From: Oceanospirillum sanctuarii
GTDB taxonomy: Bacteria > Pseudomonadota > Gammaproteobacteria > Pseudomonadales > Halomonadaceae
Assembly (NCBI RefSeq): GCF_002150805.1
Contig: NZ_MTBA01000001.1
Span: 62,001-126,000, forward strand
Length of the DNA: 64,000 bases
Reading direction: 5' to 3'
Below the pieces are notes generated by a model. It ran no database searches, was not told the DNA's origin, and saw only the letters and a list, made by a program, of their open reading frames with translations. This document shows, piece after piece, positions 53,480-60,616 of the stretch (positions are counted from its first letter, which is position 1; every line of letters begins with the position of its first letter). Both the position numbers and the translations under genes were made by a program.

Positions 53480-53947
53480 ATGCCCGCAATTAAGATTTTG
53501 GTAGGAACTGTGTACGGTGGTGCCCGTGATGTGGCGGACCATATCCAGCCGATGCTGGAAGCGAAAGGTTTCACTGTTGAGGTTTCTGAAGAGCCAAGCA
53601 TTGCGGATCTGGAAAACAAAGAGCTGGATGCGATCCTGATCTCCTGTTCCACCACAGGTGCCGGTGATTTTCCGCCGAACTTCGATAAGTTCTACCACAC
53701 ACTGCACGAGCAGGGTGCGGCACTATCTCACCTGAAATACGGCATCATCTCCCTGGGTGACAGCTCCTACGATGAAACCTTCTGCGATGCCGGTAAGAAG
53801 ATGGATGCGGTACTGGCTGAGTACGGTGGTCAGCGTGTTGGTCGTCCGCTGGAAGTGGATGCGGCAGAGCATTTTGATGCCACAGAGCCAGCCGGTGACT
53901 GGATTGGCCGCTGGGCAGATCAGCTGCTGCAGGCTGAGATCGCCTGA
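53480..53947 (+). CDS. mioC: MioC-like flavodoxin
   Basis: 155 residues of flavodoxin fold. FMN phosphate loop GTVYGGARDVAD at about 9-20, isoalloxazine loops CSTTGAGDFPPN and LGDSSYDETFCDAGKK, the latter typical of MioC. In E. coli MioC can supply electrons to biotin synthase in vitro, which fits with bioA nearby. GGAGAG precedes the ATG. A strong terminator follows. The name rests on motif similarity, so other short-chain flavodoxins of that clade are possible. Confidence 0.85.
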   Translation: MPAIKILVGTVYGGARDVADHIQPMLEAKGFTVEVSEEPSIADLENKELDAILISCSTTGAGDFPPNFDKFYHTLHEQGAALSHLKYGIISLGDSSYDETFCDAGKKMDAVLAEYGGQRVGRPLEVDAAEHFDATEPAGDWIGRWADQLLQAEIA

Positions 53948-53966
53948 TACGGATAAACTAAATCTG

Positions 53967-54017
53967 AAAAAGCCCCGGCAGATCGATGTGCGAAGTGATC
54001 TGTCGGGGCTTTTTTTG
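53967..54017 (+). terminator. Rho-independent terminator of the flavodoxin gene
   Basis: AAAAGCCCCGGCAGATC pairs with GATCTGTCGGGGCTTTT (one G-T type mismatch) around 17 bases, followed by a T-run. Confidence 0.93.
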
Positions 54018-54046
54018 TGCTTTGCTGTTCTCTTTAAACTAACGGT

Positions 54047-54118
54047 TTAACTTAGCCTTAGCGCTTAACTTAACCTTAATGTTTAGCTCAACCCTGATTT
54101 TTAGCTCAACCATAATGA
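54047..54118 (+). repeat. Four tandem 18-bp units at the 3' end of the cytochrome gene
   Basis: Units at 54047, 54065, 54083 and 54101 share TTA(A/G)CT.A.CC.T at an exact 18-base period. The last unit covers the stop codon of the minus-strand cytochrome gene (54106-54108), so the array grew from the gene end outward or the reverse. Confidence 0.8.
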
Positions 54119-54798
54119 GTAATCAGCCACCAGCCAATGCCAGATAGCAACGCCACCACGATCAGAAAGCGCAGCGCGGGCAGTTCAGAGTGACGAATCG
54201 AATCGCTAATCGATTCCGGCACCTTTTTAACACCGGTAATCATCGCCTGAATCAGACGTTCCCGCTTAAAGGTATCGTGAAACAACACCGCTGCCAGATG
54301 CAGAATCACCAAAGCGATCAAAAAGTCCGGTAGCATCAGGTGAATGTCGGTCAGCCAGTACACCAGATCTTCGCTGATGTAGGCCACTAAGGGGCCATCG
54401 ATAAAGATATCATCAGTTGTACCCAGGCCGCTGATGCCCTGAGCCAGCAGGATCAGAATCAGAGCAACCACCATCCAGCCGCCAACCGGATTATGGCCGA
54501 CATGGTGGGAATCACTGCGCACCGAGATTACATCCGGTACCGATTTCAGCGCTTTAATCGGTGAGCGGACAAAGTTGATAAAGCGGGCGTGATGGCTGCC
54601 AATAAAGCCCCAGATGATGCGGTAGATAATCAGCCCCAGCACGGTGTAGCCTGCCAGCACATGGTTTTCCATCTCGACACCTTCGGTACCGCTCCACCAG
54701 AGAAAACCGATCAGCGCCACCAACGCCCAGTGGAAGATACGGATACTGATATCCCAGACTTTAACTTTCTGTACCGGCGTGTCGCTTGGCGATGACAT
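54106..54798 (-). CDS. Cytochrome b561-type membrane protein
   Basis: 230 residues with about four or five transmembrane helices. Candidate haem histidines are in VWDISIRIFHWAL, IIWGFIGSHHARF, WLTDIHLMLPDF and LVILHLAAVLFHDTF, as in the Ni/Fe-hydrogenase-type cytochrome b family that passes quinol electrons to periplasmic partners. No hydrogenase or cytochrome c gene adjoins it. It is 79 bases downstream of the thiol-disulfide reductase gene on the same strand, so both may belong to one envelope redox unit. Confidence 0.9.
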   Translation of the reverse strand: MSSPSDTPVQKVKVWDISIRIFHWALVALIGFLWWSGTEGVEMENHVLAGYTVLGLIIYRIIWGFIGSHHARFINFVRSPIKALKSVPDVISVRSDSHHVGHNPVGGWMVVALILILLAQGISGLGTTDDIFIDGPLVAYISEDLVYWLTDIHLMLPDFLIALVILHLAAVLFHDTFKRERLIQAMITGVKKVPESISDSIRHSELPALRFLIVVALLSGIGWWLITHYG

Positions 54799-54877
54799 GC
54801 TAACTCCTTTTTCTGATCAGAATCTTGTGAACTTAAATAAGGTCTTAAACGGGATAATGGCTCTAATGATTTTGACT

Positions 54878-57148
54878 TCAGTGATCTTGGTTGTACTGGC
54901 CTTGCGCTTTTTTCAGAGCATCCAGCAGGGCATCTTTGGTAAGAATCTCACTTAGCAGAATACCCTCCGGTGCGCCCGGGCCGTAGACCGCATTAAAGGG
55001 AATCCCAAAGCGCTGATGCCGGTTGAGAAAATCACTGATGGTGGCATCCGGTCGTGTCCAGTCACCCTGCATCGGCAGCACACCCTCGGCGGATAACGCC
55101 TGCTGAATCTCCGGCGTGTTGATCACAGCAACCTTATTAGCCACACAGGTGACACACCAGCGGGCGGTGATATCGACAAACACCACCTTGTTTTCCGCAA
55201 CGTATTGCGGGATGCGATCCGGCTCAAAGGCGACCCAGTTAAGCTGGTCTTCACTGTCGGCATTGGCGGCCAGAGCGAAATCACGGCTTTCAGCCTGGGG
55301 GAAAAACGGAATCAGCGCCAAAGCCAGCACCGGCAACAGCCAGATCAGGCGATGACGTTTTACCAGCAGCCACCAGAGCAGGCCAAGGCTTGCCACGGCG
55401 ATCACACCTGTCATCACCACCAGATCCGACAACACCCAGAACAGCCAGCCAGCGGTCAGCAGCAGGCCGATGCCGAGAACCCGTTTCAGGGTCAGCATCC
55501 AGCGGCCGGGCTTGGGTAGCTTGTAGACCCATTCCGGTTTCAGCGTCATCAGCAGGTAAGGCAGGGCAAGCCCAACACCCAGCGCAAAGAAGATCAGCAG
55601 CAGGGTGACGTTATCCTGTGAGAAGGCAAAGCCGATGGCGGTACCCAGAAAAGGCGCAGAGCAGGGTGTCGCCAGCAAGGTTGCCAAAGCGCCCTGACCG
55701 AAAGAGCTGGTCAGCGAATGGCTGTTGGATTCAGAGCTGTTCTGACCATTACCCAGGGTTGAGAAGAGTGCAGGCAGACGGAACTCAAACAGCCCCCAAA
55801 GGTTTCCGGCAAAGATCACCACGATAAGCGCAAGAGCTGCAATAAAGAGCGGCTGCTGGAACTGAATACCCCAACCAATCGCCTGACCACTGGCTTTAAG
55901 GGCGATCAGAATACCCGCTAACAGCAGGAAGGAGCTGATAATACCCGCCGCTGTCGCAATAAAACTGCTGCGAACCTGAGTGCGGCTCAGCTCGCTGTGT
56001 TTAATCAGATGCAGCACCTTAATGGAGAGTACCGGCAGCACACAGGGCATCAGATTCAGAATCAGACCACCCGTCAGAGCCATCAGCAGCATCAGCCATA
56101 AAGAGGGAGCTGAACCTGTCTCACCCAGAGCCGCACTACCTTTATAACCGCTAACGGGCGTGCCCTGTAAACGGGTCAGGGCTGCATCGGTCTGTTGCCA
56201 GTTAAGGGGCAGTTCAAAGTCACCCTGAGAAGTGCGTATCACGAGATTCGCAGCTTCTTCCGGGCTTGGCAGACGCTTACGCTGAATCGGGAATTGCGCT
56301 CGCCAGAGCTGATCGCTGTTCTGGATTGAAGTGCTTTCGAGTGCCGTAGGTGCGGCGATAATCGGTGCATCCAGTTCCGGCTCAGGGGAGAGTTCCGGGA
56401 ACAGATCCAGCAGCTGCATCTTGGCAGGCAGCTGCAGTTGAATCTCCAGCAGCTTCTGTTGGCTGTCCAGCTGGATAGACGCTGGCTTCAGACCTGCCTG
56501 TTCAGCGCTGCGGGGAATACGGCTGGCAAACTGGTTGATCATAAAGGCCGCATCGGCATCAAGCACACCGGAGGCCGCCTGATTCAGATCCGGCAGATCA
56601 GCGGCGGGTATCTCAGGTTTAAAACTGACCGGAATACACAGCTCACGGCAGATCAGAATTCGGGCATCAAGGGCGAGATTGCTGTTATCGGCTGTCGGCT
56701 TGAGAGTGATATCCAGCGGGAAGATGATTTTCTTTTCGTAGCCGTAAAGCTGCAGCCCCTGAAAATCCAGCCGTAGCGGTGCAGGGTAGTGCAGTTGAAT
56801 TGAATCGATATTGTCGGACGTTGCTTTTACAACCGGTGGAATCCCTGCAGCACCCGGGGTGCGCCAGTAGGTTTTCCAACCCTCATCCATCTGAATCTCA
56901 AGACCCGCTTTCAGGGTACGCTGATCACCTTGCTGTTCGATAGCGGCAACCAGTAAACGCGCTTTCGCCTGAGGGGTTTCTGCCCAGTCGCTTTGGGCAG
57001 CCCAAGCTGATGTACTGCTGAAGATAGCGATAAACAGCAGTAAAACGCTTAATGCCGCAACAGCAAGGGAACGCACTGAAGCAGCAGGGAATAAAGGTGA
57101 GCGAAAAGCGGTGGTTGCGACAGGTGTCGGGATCAAAAAGCGGTTCAA
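54878..57148 (-). CDS. ScsB/DsbD-like thiol:disulfide interchange protein
   Basis: 756 residues. The start is a TTG at 57148 with AGGA eight bases upstream; no ATG is available. Signal peptide to about residue 50. A periplasmic N-terminal domain with the pair in ICRELCIP. About eight membrane helices with the two membrane cysteines in NLMPCVLPVLSIK and LLATPCSAPFLG. A C-terminal thioredoxin domain with WCVTC. The N-terminal domain resembles ScsB rather than classical DsbD-alpha. It carries electrons from cytosolic thioredoxin to periplasmic disulfides, possibly in copper or oxidant stress. Confidence 0.93.
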   Translation of the reverse strand: MNRFLIPTPVATTAFRSPLFPAASVRSLAVAALSVLLLFIAIFSSTSAWAAQSDWAETPQAKARLLVAAIEQQGDQRTLKAGLEIQMDEGWKTYWRTPGAAGIPPVVKATSDNIDSIQLHYPAPLRLDFQGLQLYGYEKKIIFPLDITLKPTADNSNLALDARILICRELCIPVSFKPEIPAADLPDLNQAASGVLDADAAFMINQFASRIPRSAEQAGLKPASIQLDSQQKLLEIQLQLPAKMQLLDLFPELSPEPELDAPIIAAPTALESTSIQNSDQLWRAQFPIQRKRLPSPEEAANLVIRTSQGDFELPLNWQQTDAALTRLQGTPVSGYKGSAALGETGSAPSLWLMLLMALTGGLILNLMPCVLPVLSIKVLHLIKHSELSRTQVRSSFIATAAGIISSFLLLAGILIALKASGQAIGWGIQFQQPLFIAALALIVVIFAGNLWGLFEFRLPALFSTLGNGQNSSESNSHSLTSSFGQGALATLLATPCSAPFLGTAIGFAFSQDNVTLLLIFFALGVGLALPYLLMTLKPEWVYKLPKPGRWMLTLKRVLGIGLLLTAGWLFWVLSDLVVMTGVIAVASLGLLWWLLVKRHRLIWLLPVLALALIPFFPQAESRDFALAANADSEDQLNWVAFEPDRIPQYVAENKVVFVDITARWCVTCVANKVAVINTPEIQQALSAEGVLPMQGDWTRPDATISDFLNRHQRFGIPFNAVYGPGAPEGILLSEILTKDALLDALKKAQGQYNQDH

Positions 57149-57331
57149 AGCAATATCCTGTGCAGAGGGCCGTTGGTCTGTTTGTTCAGTTGTCAGACGA
57201 TCAATTCAGTCGTTGTTCTGACGATTTAATCGTAATGGCAATAACTCAAGAAGTCGGCAAGCATAACAAAGCTGACGCTGCTGAGACATCATCTGAAAGG
57301 TCTGGTTCAGGTATTCATCAGGCGGTGTTCA

Positions 57332-57391
57332 GGCTTTATTGATCATATTCGGGTCTTATGATCAATAAAGCCCGGTTTAACCGGGCTTTAT
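57332..57391 (-). promoter_or_regulatory. Two overlapping, mutually exclusive hairpins
   Basis: Hairpin A pairs 57332-57347 with 57357-57372 (perfect 16-base stem). Hairpin B pairs 57365-57377 with 57379-57391 (ATAAAGCCCGGTT / AACCGGGCTTTAT, one-base loop). They share 57365-57372, so only one can form fully. They lie between the cytochrome b562-like gene and the thiol reductase gene in transcription order. Attenuation or a 3'-end structure is possible; the rest of 57149-57461 shows nothing else. Confidence 0.6.
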
Positions 57392-57461
57392 GGGGATCAG
57401 ATCACCAGCAATAAGTGCGATCTGAAATAGCGCATGCGTCATCGCGCTTATTTGTCATGGC

Positions 57462-57953
57462 TTACTCGTCATCACACTTCTGCTTAAACGCACGGTGACC
57501 TTTTTTGCTTTGCTTGCCGATTTCGCCCATCAGTTCTTCAACTTTGTCGGCATCTTTAGCTTGCTCGGCAGCTTCCAGCTGAGTCAGCAGATCTTCCAGC
57601 TGGCCCATGCCTTTTTTGTAGTTGCCCTGCATTTTGGCCTGCTCATTCTGAGGTTTGCCCTGCGCTTTAAACGGCATCTCTTCTTTGGCGCTGATGGTCA
57701 GCTCCAGTAGCGCAGCACGGTTTTCAGACATCGCCGCCCAGTCTTCAGATTTAGCGGCTTTCTTGTAGGCTTTCAGATGATCTTTCATCTCTTTCATCTG
57801 CTCAGCCAATTCGGTTTTACCGCACTGACCCGCTTCCTTGCCTTTACCTTTTCCGTGGTTGTCGGCCATTGCATCAGTGGCACCCAGAAACAGGGCAGAA
57901 ACCATGGATACAGCGATCAGAGATTTTTTCAGTCCCATTGCACTCATTTGCAT
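57462..57953 (-). CDS. Cytochrome b562-like periplasmic protein with altered haem site
   Basis: 163 residues. Signal peptide cut after AMA30, leaving a charged four-helix protein of the cytochrome b562 family (PF07361). Met53 (LAEQMKEMK) aligns with haem ligand Met7 of E. coli b562. The other ligand, His102, aligns with Lys157; a His (His153) stands four residues earlier, one helix turn. Classical haem binding is therefore doubtful. Cys44 and Cys160 lie at the same end of the bundle and could form a disulfide. GGAG precedes the start. The thiol reductase gene is next in line. Confidence 0.87.
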   Translation of the reverse strand: MQMSAMGLKKSLIAVSMVSALFLGATDAMADNHGKGKGKEAGQCGKTELAEQMKEMKDHLKAYKKAAKSEDWAAMSENRAALLELTISAKEEMPFKAQGKPQNEQAKMQGNYKKGMGQLEDLLTQLEAAEQAKDADKVEELMGEIGKQSKKGHRAFKQKCDDE

Positions 57954-58294
57954 TTTCTCCAGCTAATCAAGCATCTAATGTCTATGAATAAGTATGTTCT
58001 TATATAATCATAGGCGAGTCTGTTTAGTCCAGATCACCAAGGTAAAGTTTCATAAAGTTGGGCAAGCATAGAGAGGGAAAATTAATCAAAGCTTAAAGCG
58101 GGCTTTAAATCAGGTCGGATAGGGCTTTGTGTCCAAAATACATATTCAAATTCTGCAGCGTAAACGGTAACTTAATAGGCAAAAGTCTCCCTCTGAGATT
58201 TGAATCAAATCTTTCGAATTGAGCATAAGAAGCGAATACATAAGAACAGCATAAAAGAACACTGCGACCGTGCCGGTTGCTAAGGATAGAAAAC
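57954..58294 (+). other. Intergenic region, no gene seen
   Basis: 341 bases of mostly AT-rich sequence between divergent genes. It should contain the promoters of the b562-like gene and the DUF4156 lipoprotein gene. I find no convincing small ORF, RNA or repeat in it. Confidence 0.5.
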
Positions 58295-58627
58295 GTGCGT
58301 ACCAAGATGATGAAAACTCAGGTGTTGTTGCTGACTGTTGCTGCCGCTTTAGCAACCGGTTGTACCTGGGTTAAGCCGGTAGAAGGCAGTGATCAGGTTG
58401 AACTGCTGACCGTTAAAGAGGTTGCCGCTTGTAAGAAGCTGGGGCACACCACCTCCCATGTGAAAAACGAAGTCGCTGGTCTGACCCGTAATCAGGAAAC
58501 TGTCAGTCAGGAACTGATCACACTGGGTAAAAATCAGGCGGTAGAGATGGGCGGCGACACCATCGTACAGTCTCAGCCACTGCGTGATGGCAAGGTGGTT
58601 TTTGATATCTACAAGTGTAATCAGTAG
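58295..58627 (+). CDS. DUF4156-type lipoprotein
   Basis: 110 residues from a GTG at 58295, chosen because AAGGA lies eight bases upstream; ATG codons at 58307 and 58310 would also work. A short signal with lipobox (L-A-T-G-C) is followed by a small domain with the DUF4156 pattern CKKLGHTTSHVKNEVAGL, EMGGDTIVQSQPLRDG and a final Cys (YKCNQ). Probably an outer-membrane-anchored protein of unknown role. A perfect terminator follows. Confidence 0.87.
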   Translation: MRTKMMKTQVLLLTVAAALATGCTWVKPVEGSDQVELLTVKEVAACKKLGHTTSHVKNEVAGLTRNQETVSQELITLGKNQAVEMGGDTIVQSQPLRDGKVVFDIYKCNQ

Positions 58628-58642
58628 TTCTGCTTCTCTCTG

Positions 58643-58668
58643 AAAAGGCCGCATTGAGCGGCCTTTTT
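58643..58668 (+). terminator. Rho-independent terminator of the lipoprotein gene
   Basis: AAAAGGCCGC and GCGGCCTTTT form a perfect stem with loop ATTGA, followed by T. Confidence 0.93.
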
Positions 58669-58800
58669 ACTTTCTGTGTCTCCGTTCTCGTTTTTTTACT
58701 TTTCCCATGCTGCAGGCGGTCAATTGTCAGGGCTGGGCTATATTCAAAGAAACCGCTTTTAAAGATTACAGCGAACGATGACAGACAAGAGGAAGCGTCT

Positions 58801-59220
58801 ATGTATCTGGTCAGACTGATTTATGCCAGTAAAGCCACAGACCGAGTGACTCAGGAGGATATTCAGCAGATTGTGGCATCCGCAAAAGCCAATAACAGCC
58901 GCTCAGAGTTAAGTGGGCTGCTGTGTTTTAACCGCAAATTCTTCCTGCAGGTGCTGGAGGGTTCCCGTTCTGCGGTGAATGCCACCTACCGGCATATTAT
59001 GAAAGACCCCCGCCATACCGATGTGATGTTGATCTCCTACGATGAGATTTCAAAACGGGAGTTCGAGCAGTGGCACATGGGGTATGTGCCGGAAGCCGGT
59101 ATTAACAGCGAGATTAGCCTGCGCTATTCCGGCCACAGAGACTTCGACCCCTTTGAGATGAAGGGTGAAAGCTGCCTCGGCATGATGCTGGAACTAAGGA
59201 AGACCGTTCCCGTGGTGTGA
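58801..59220 (+). CDS. BLUF-domain blue-light photoreceptor
   Basis: 139 residues: one BLUF domain plus a short C-terminal cap. The flavin-site residues are in place: Tyr8 (VRLIYAS), Asn31/Asn32, Gln50 (FFLQVLEG), and Trp91 and Met93 (EQWHMGY). It binds FAD and responds to blue light by shifting hydrogen bonds. It has no output domain, so it must act on a partner such as a regulator or a c-di-GMP enzyme, several of which lie within 15 kb. AGAGGAAG precedes the ATG; the frame is open further up to 58654 but lacks a ribosome site. Confidence 0.94.
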   Translation: MYLVRLIYASKATDRVTQEDIQQIVASAKANNSRSELSGLLCFNRKFFLQVLEGSRSAVNATYRHIMKDPRHTDVMLISYDEISKREFEQWHMGYVPEAGINSEISLRYSGHRDFDPFEMKGESCLGMMLELRKTVPVV

Positions 59221-59239
59221 TTGTGGAGCGGAAATAGAT

Positions 59240-59273
59240 AAGCCCTGAAGCCATCGGTTTCAGGGCTTTTTAT
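59240..59273 (+). terminator. Rho-independent terminator of the BLUF gene
   Basis: AAGCCCTGAA pairs with TTCAGGGCTT around nine bases, followed by TTTTTA. Confidence 0.88.
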
Positions 59274-59337
59274 TTAGAAAGTCGTGATCTTTTAGTTGTA
59301 ACAGCCATGTATACGCTTAGAATGTTCGCGTGAAACA

Positions 59338-59436
59338 ATGAATCACCAAACTATATCAAAAGTATATTACGAATCAGTGAAACTGCAGGTCCGTAGATCT
59401 GAATTCTATGAGTCGATTAAGGATTTTTTTCTGTAA
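59338..59436 (+). CDS. 32-residue ORF overlapping the RelA/SpoT gene start
   Basis: ATG at 59338 opens a 32-codon frame (beginning MNHQTISKVYYES, ending KDFFL) whose stop TAA shares its last base with the ATG of the RelA/SpoT gene (TAATG). This arrangement usually couples translation. The product would be small and basic, without signal or membrane helix. Its ribosome site is weak, and AAGGA for the next gene lies inside it. It could be a leader peptide, a tiny antitoxin or a remnant. It is AT-rich like the gene that follows. Confidence 0.4.
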   Translation: MNHQTISKVYYESVKLQVRRSEFYESIKDFFL

Positions 59437-60560
59437 TGGAAGCCGAAGTTTTAAATGAAGATAGAGCAGAGCTCCATCTGGAACATAGTAAACTGCAATA
59501 TTCTAAGAAAGCTGTTCAAAAAGCTGGTGAAAAATTAATTATCGATGATTTGGCAAAAGACAATCCTGAAGAATATAAAAAAAGTATGGAAATTCTGTCA
59601 AATTGGCGATCCAGCCACGTCAACTCTCTCAAACATATGTTGAATGTTCTTCAGATAGCATGTGAAAAAATTGATAGAAGGCATATCGTTGTTGCTAGGT
59701 TGAAGCGAACGCCTTCAATTATCAGCAAGCTGAAAAGATTTGAGAAGATGAAGCTTAGAAATATGCAAGATATTGCAGGCTGCAGGGCAATTCTGTCATC
59801 TACTAAAAATGTATATAGGCTTCGGAAGGAACTGAATAAAAATAGGGATTTTAAGGTAACAGATTATATTGAAAACCCTAAGCCCGATGGCTATAGGGGA
59901 ATTCATTTGATCGGGAAGTGTTTGGATGAAGAAAATGGTATTGATTACCCAGTTGAGATCCAAATCCGTAGCAAAGTTCAACATGCCTGGGCTACCGCTG
60001 TAGAAATTGTTGATCTCTTTACTAATCAAAGTTTGAAAAGTAATGATGGCAAGCAAGATTGGCTAGATTTCTTTAAAGCTGTCAGTAACGAGTTTAGCAA
60101 AATCGAAGGCGATGAGATTGATAGCTCATACGAGAGCCTGCATAAATCCGTAAAACTAATCAGAAAGCTAAATGTTTACAAAAAATTTGATGCTTTCTCT
60201 GGGTCTCTAAAATCAATTGAAGAGCGTGCAGAGTCTAATGGCGAAGGTTACAACTTAATCAAAGTAGATTTTAAAGATCAGCGGGTGCAATTGTGGAGCT
60301 ATGAAGAACATATGTTTTCGCATGCTGCAGATCTATACCTGACGTTAGAGAAAGAGGCCGCTAAGACATCTGAATTTGTTGTTGCCCTTGTTTCTTCTAG
60401 TTCAGTTAAGAACCTGAAAGAGGCGTATCCTAATTATTTTGCAGACTCAAAAGTATTTATTGAGAACCTCAAGTTAATCGAATCTGAATATGCTGCTGCA
60501 AAGAAACCGCATTGGTTTTTGAGGTGGCTGAATGCTGCGGGATTATCGGAACGTTTTTAG
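59436..60560 (+). CDS. RelA/SpoT-domain alarmone synthetase, solo
   Basis: 374 residues. The nucleotidyltransferase (p)ppGpp-synthetase domain spans about 55-200, with its motifs intact: RLKRTPSI at 88-95, MQDIAGCRAI at 110-119, KPDGYRGIHL at 149-158 and VEIQIRSKVQHAWA at 173-186. There is no HD hydrolase domain and no TGS/ACT regulatory domain, unlike housekeeping RelA and SpoT. A C-terminal 170 residues are unassigned. AAGGA lies 12 bases before the ATG. Base composition is clearly more AT-rich than neighbours, pointing to acquisition. Solo enzymes of this kind include toxic and anti-phage alarmone synthetases; whether this one is such is open. Confidence 0.87.
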   Translation: MEAEVLNEDRAELHLEHSKLQYSKKAVQKAGEKLIIDDLAKDNPEEYKKSMEILSNWRSSHVNSLKHMLNVLQIACEKIDRRHIVVARLKRTPSIISKLKRFEKMKLRNMQDIAGCRAILSSTKNVYRLRKELNKNRDFKVTDYIENPKPDGYRGIHLIGKCLDEENGIDYPVEIQIRSKVQHAWATAVEIVDLFTNQSLKSNDGKQDWLDFFKAVSNEFSKIEGDEIDSSYESLHKSVKLIRKLNVYKKFDAFSGSLKSIEERAESNGEGYNLIKVDFKDQRVQLWSYEEHMFSHAADLYLTLEKEAAKTSEFVVALVSSSSVKNLKEAYPNYFADSKVFIENLKLIESEYAAAKKPHWFLRWLNAAGLSERF

Positions 60561-60616
60561 TCCGTTTGGGAATCTCGCAGGTCGGCTATAAGCTTTCCTG
60601 CGAGTTCAACTCTGTA

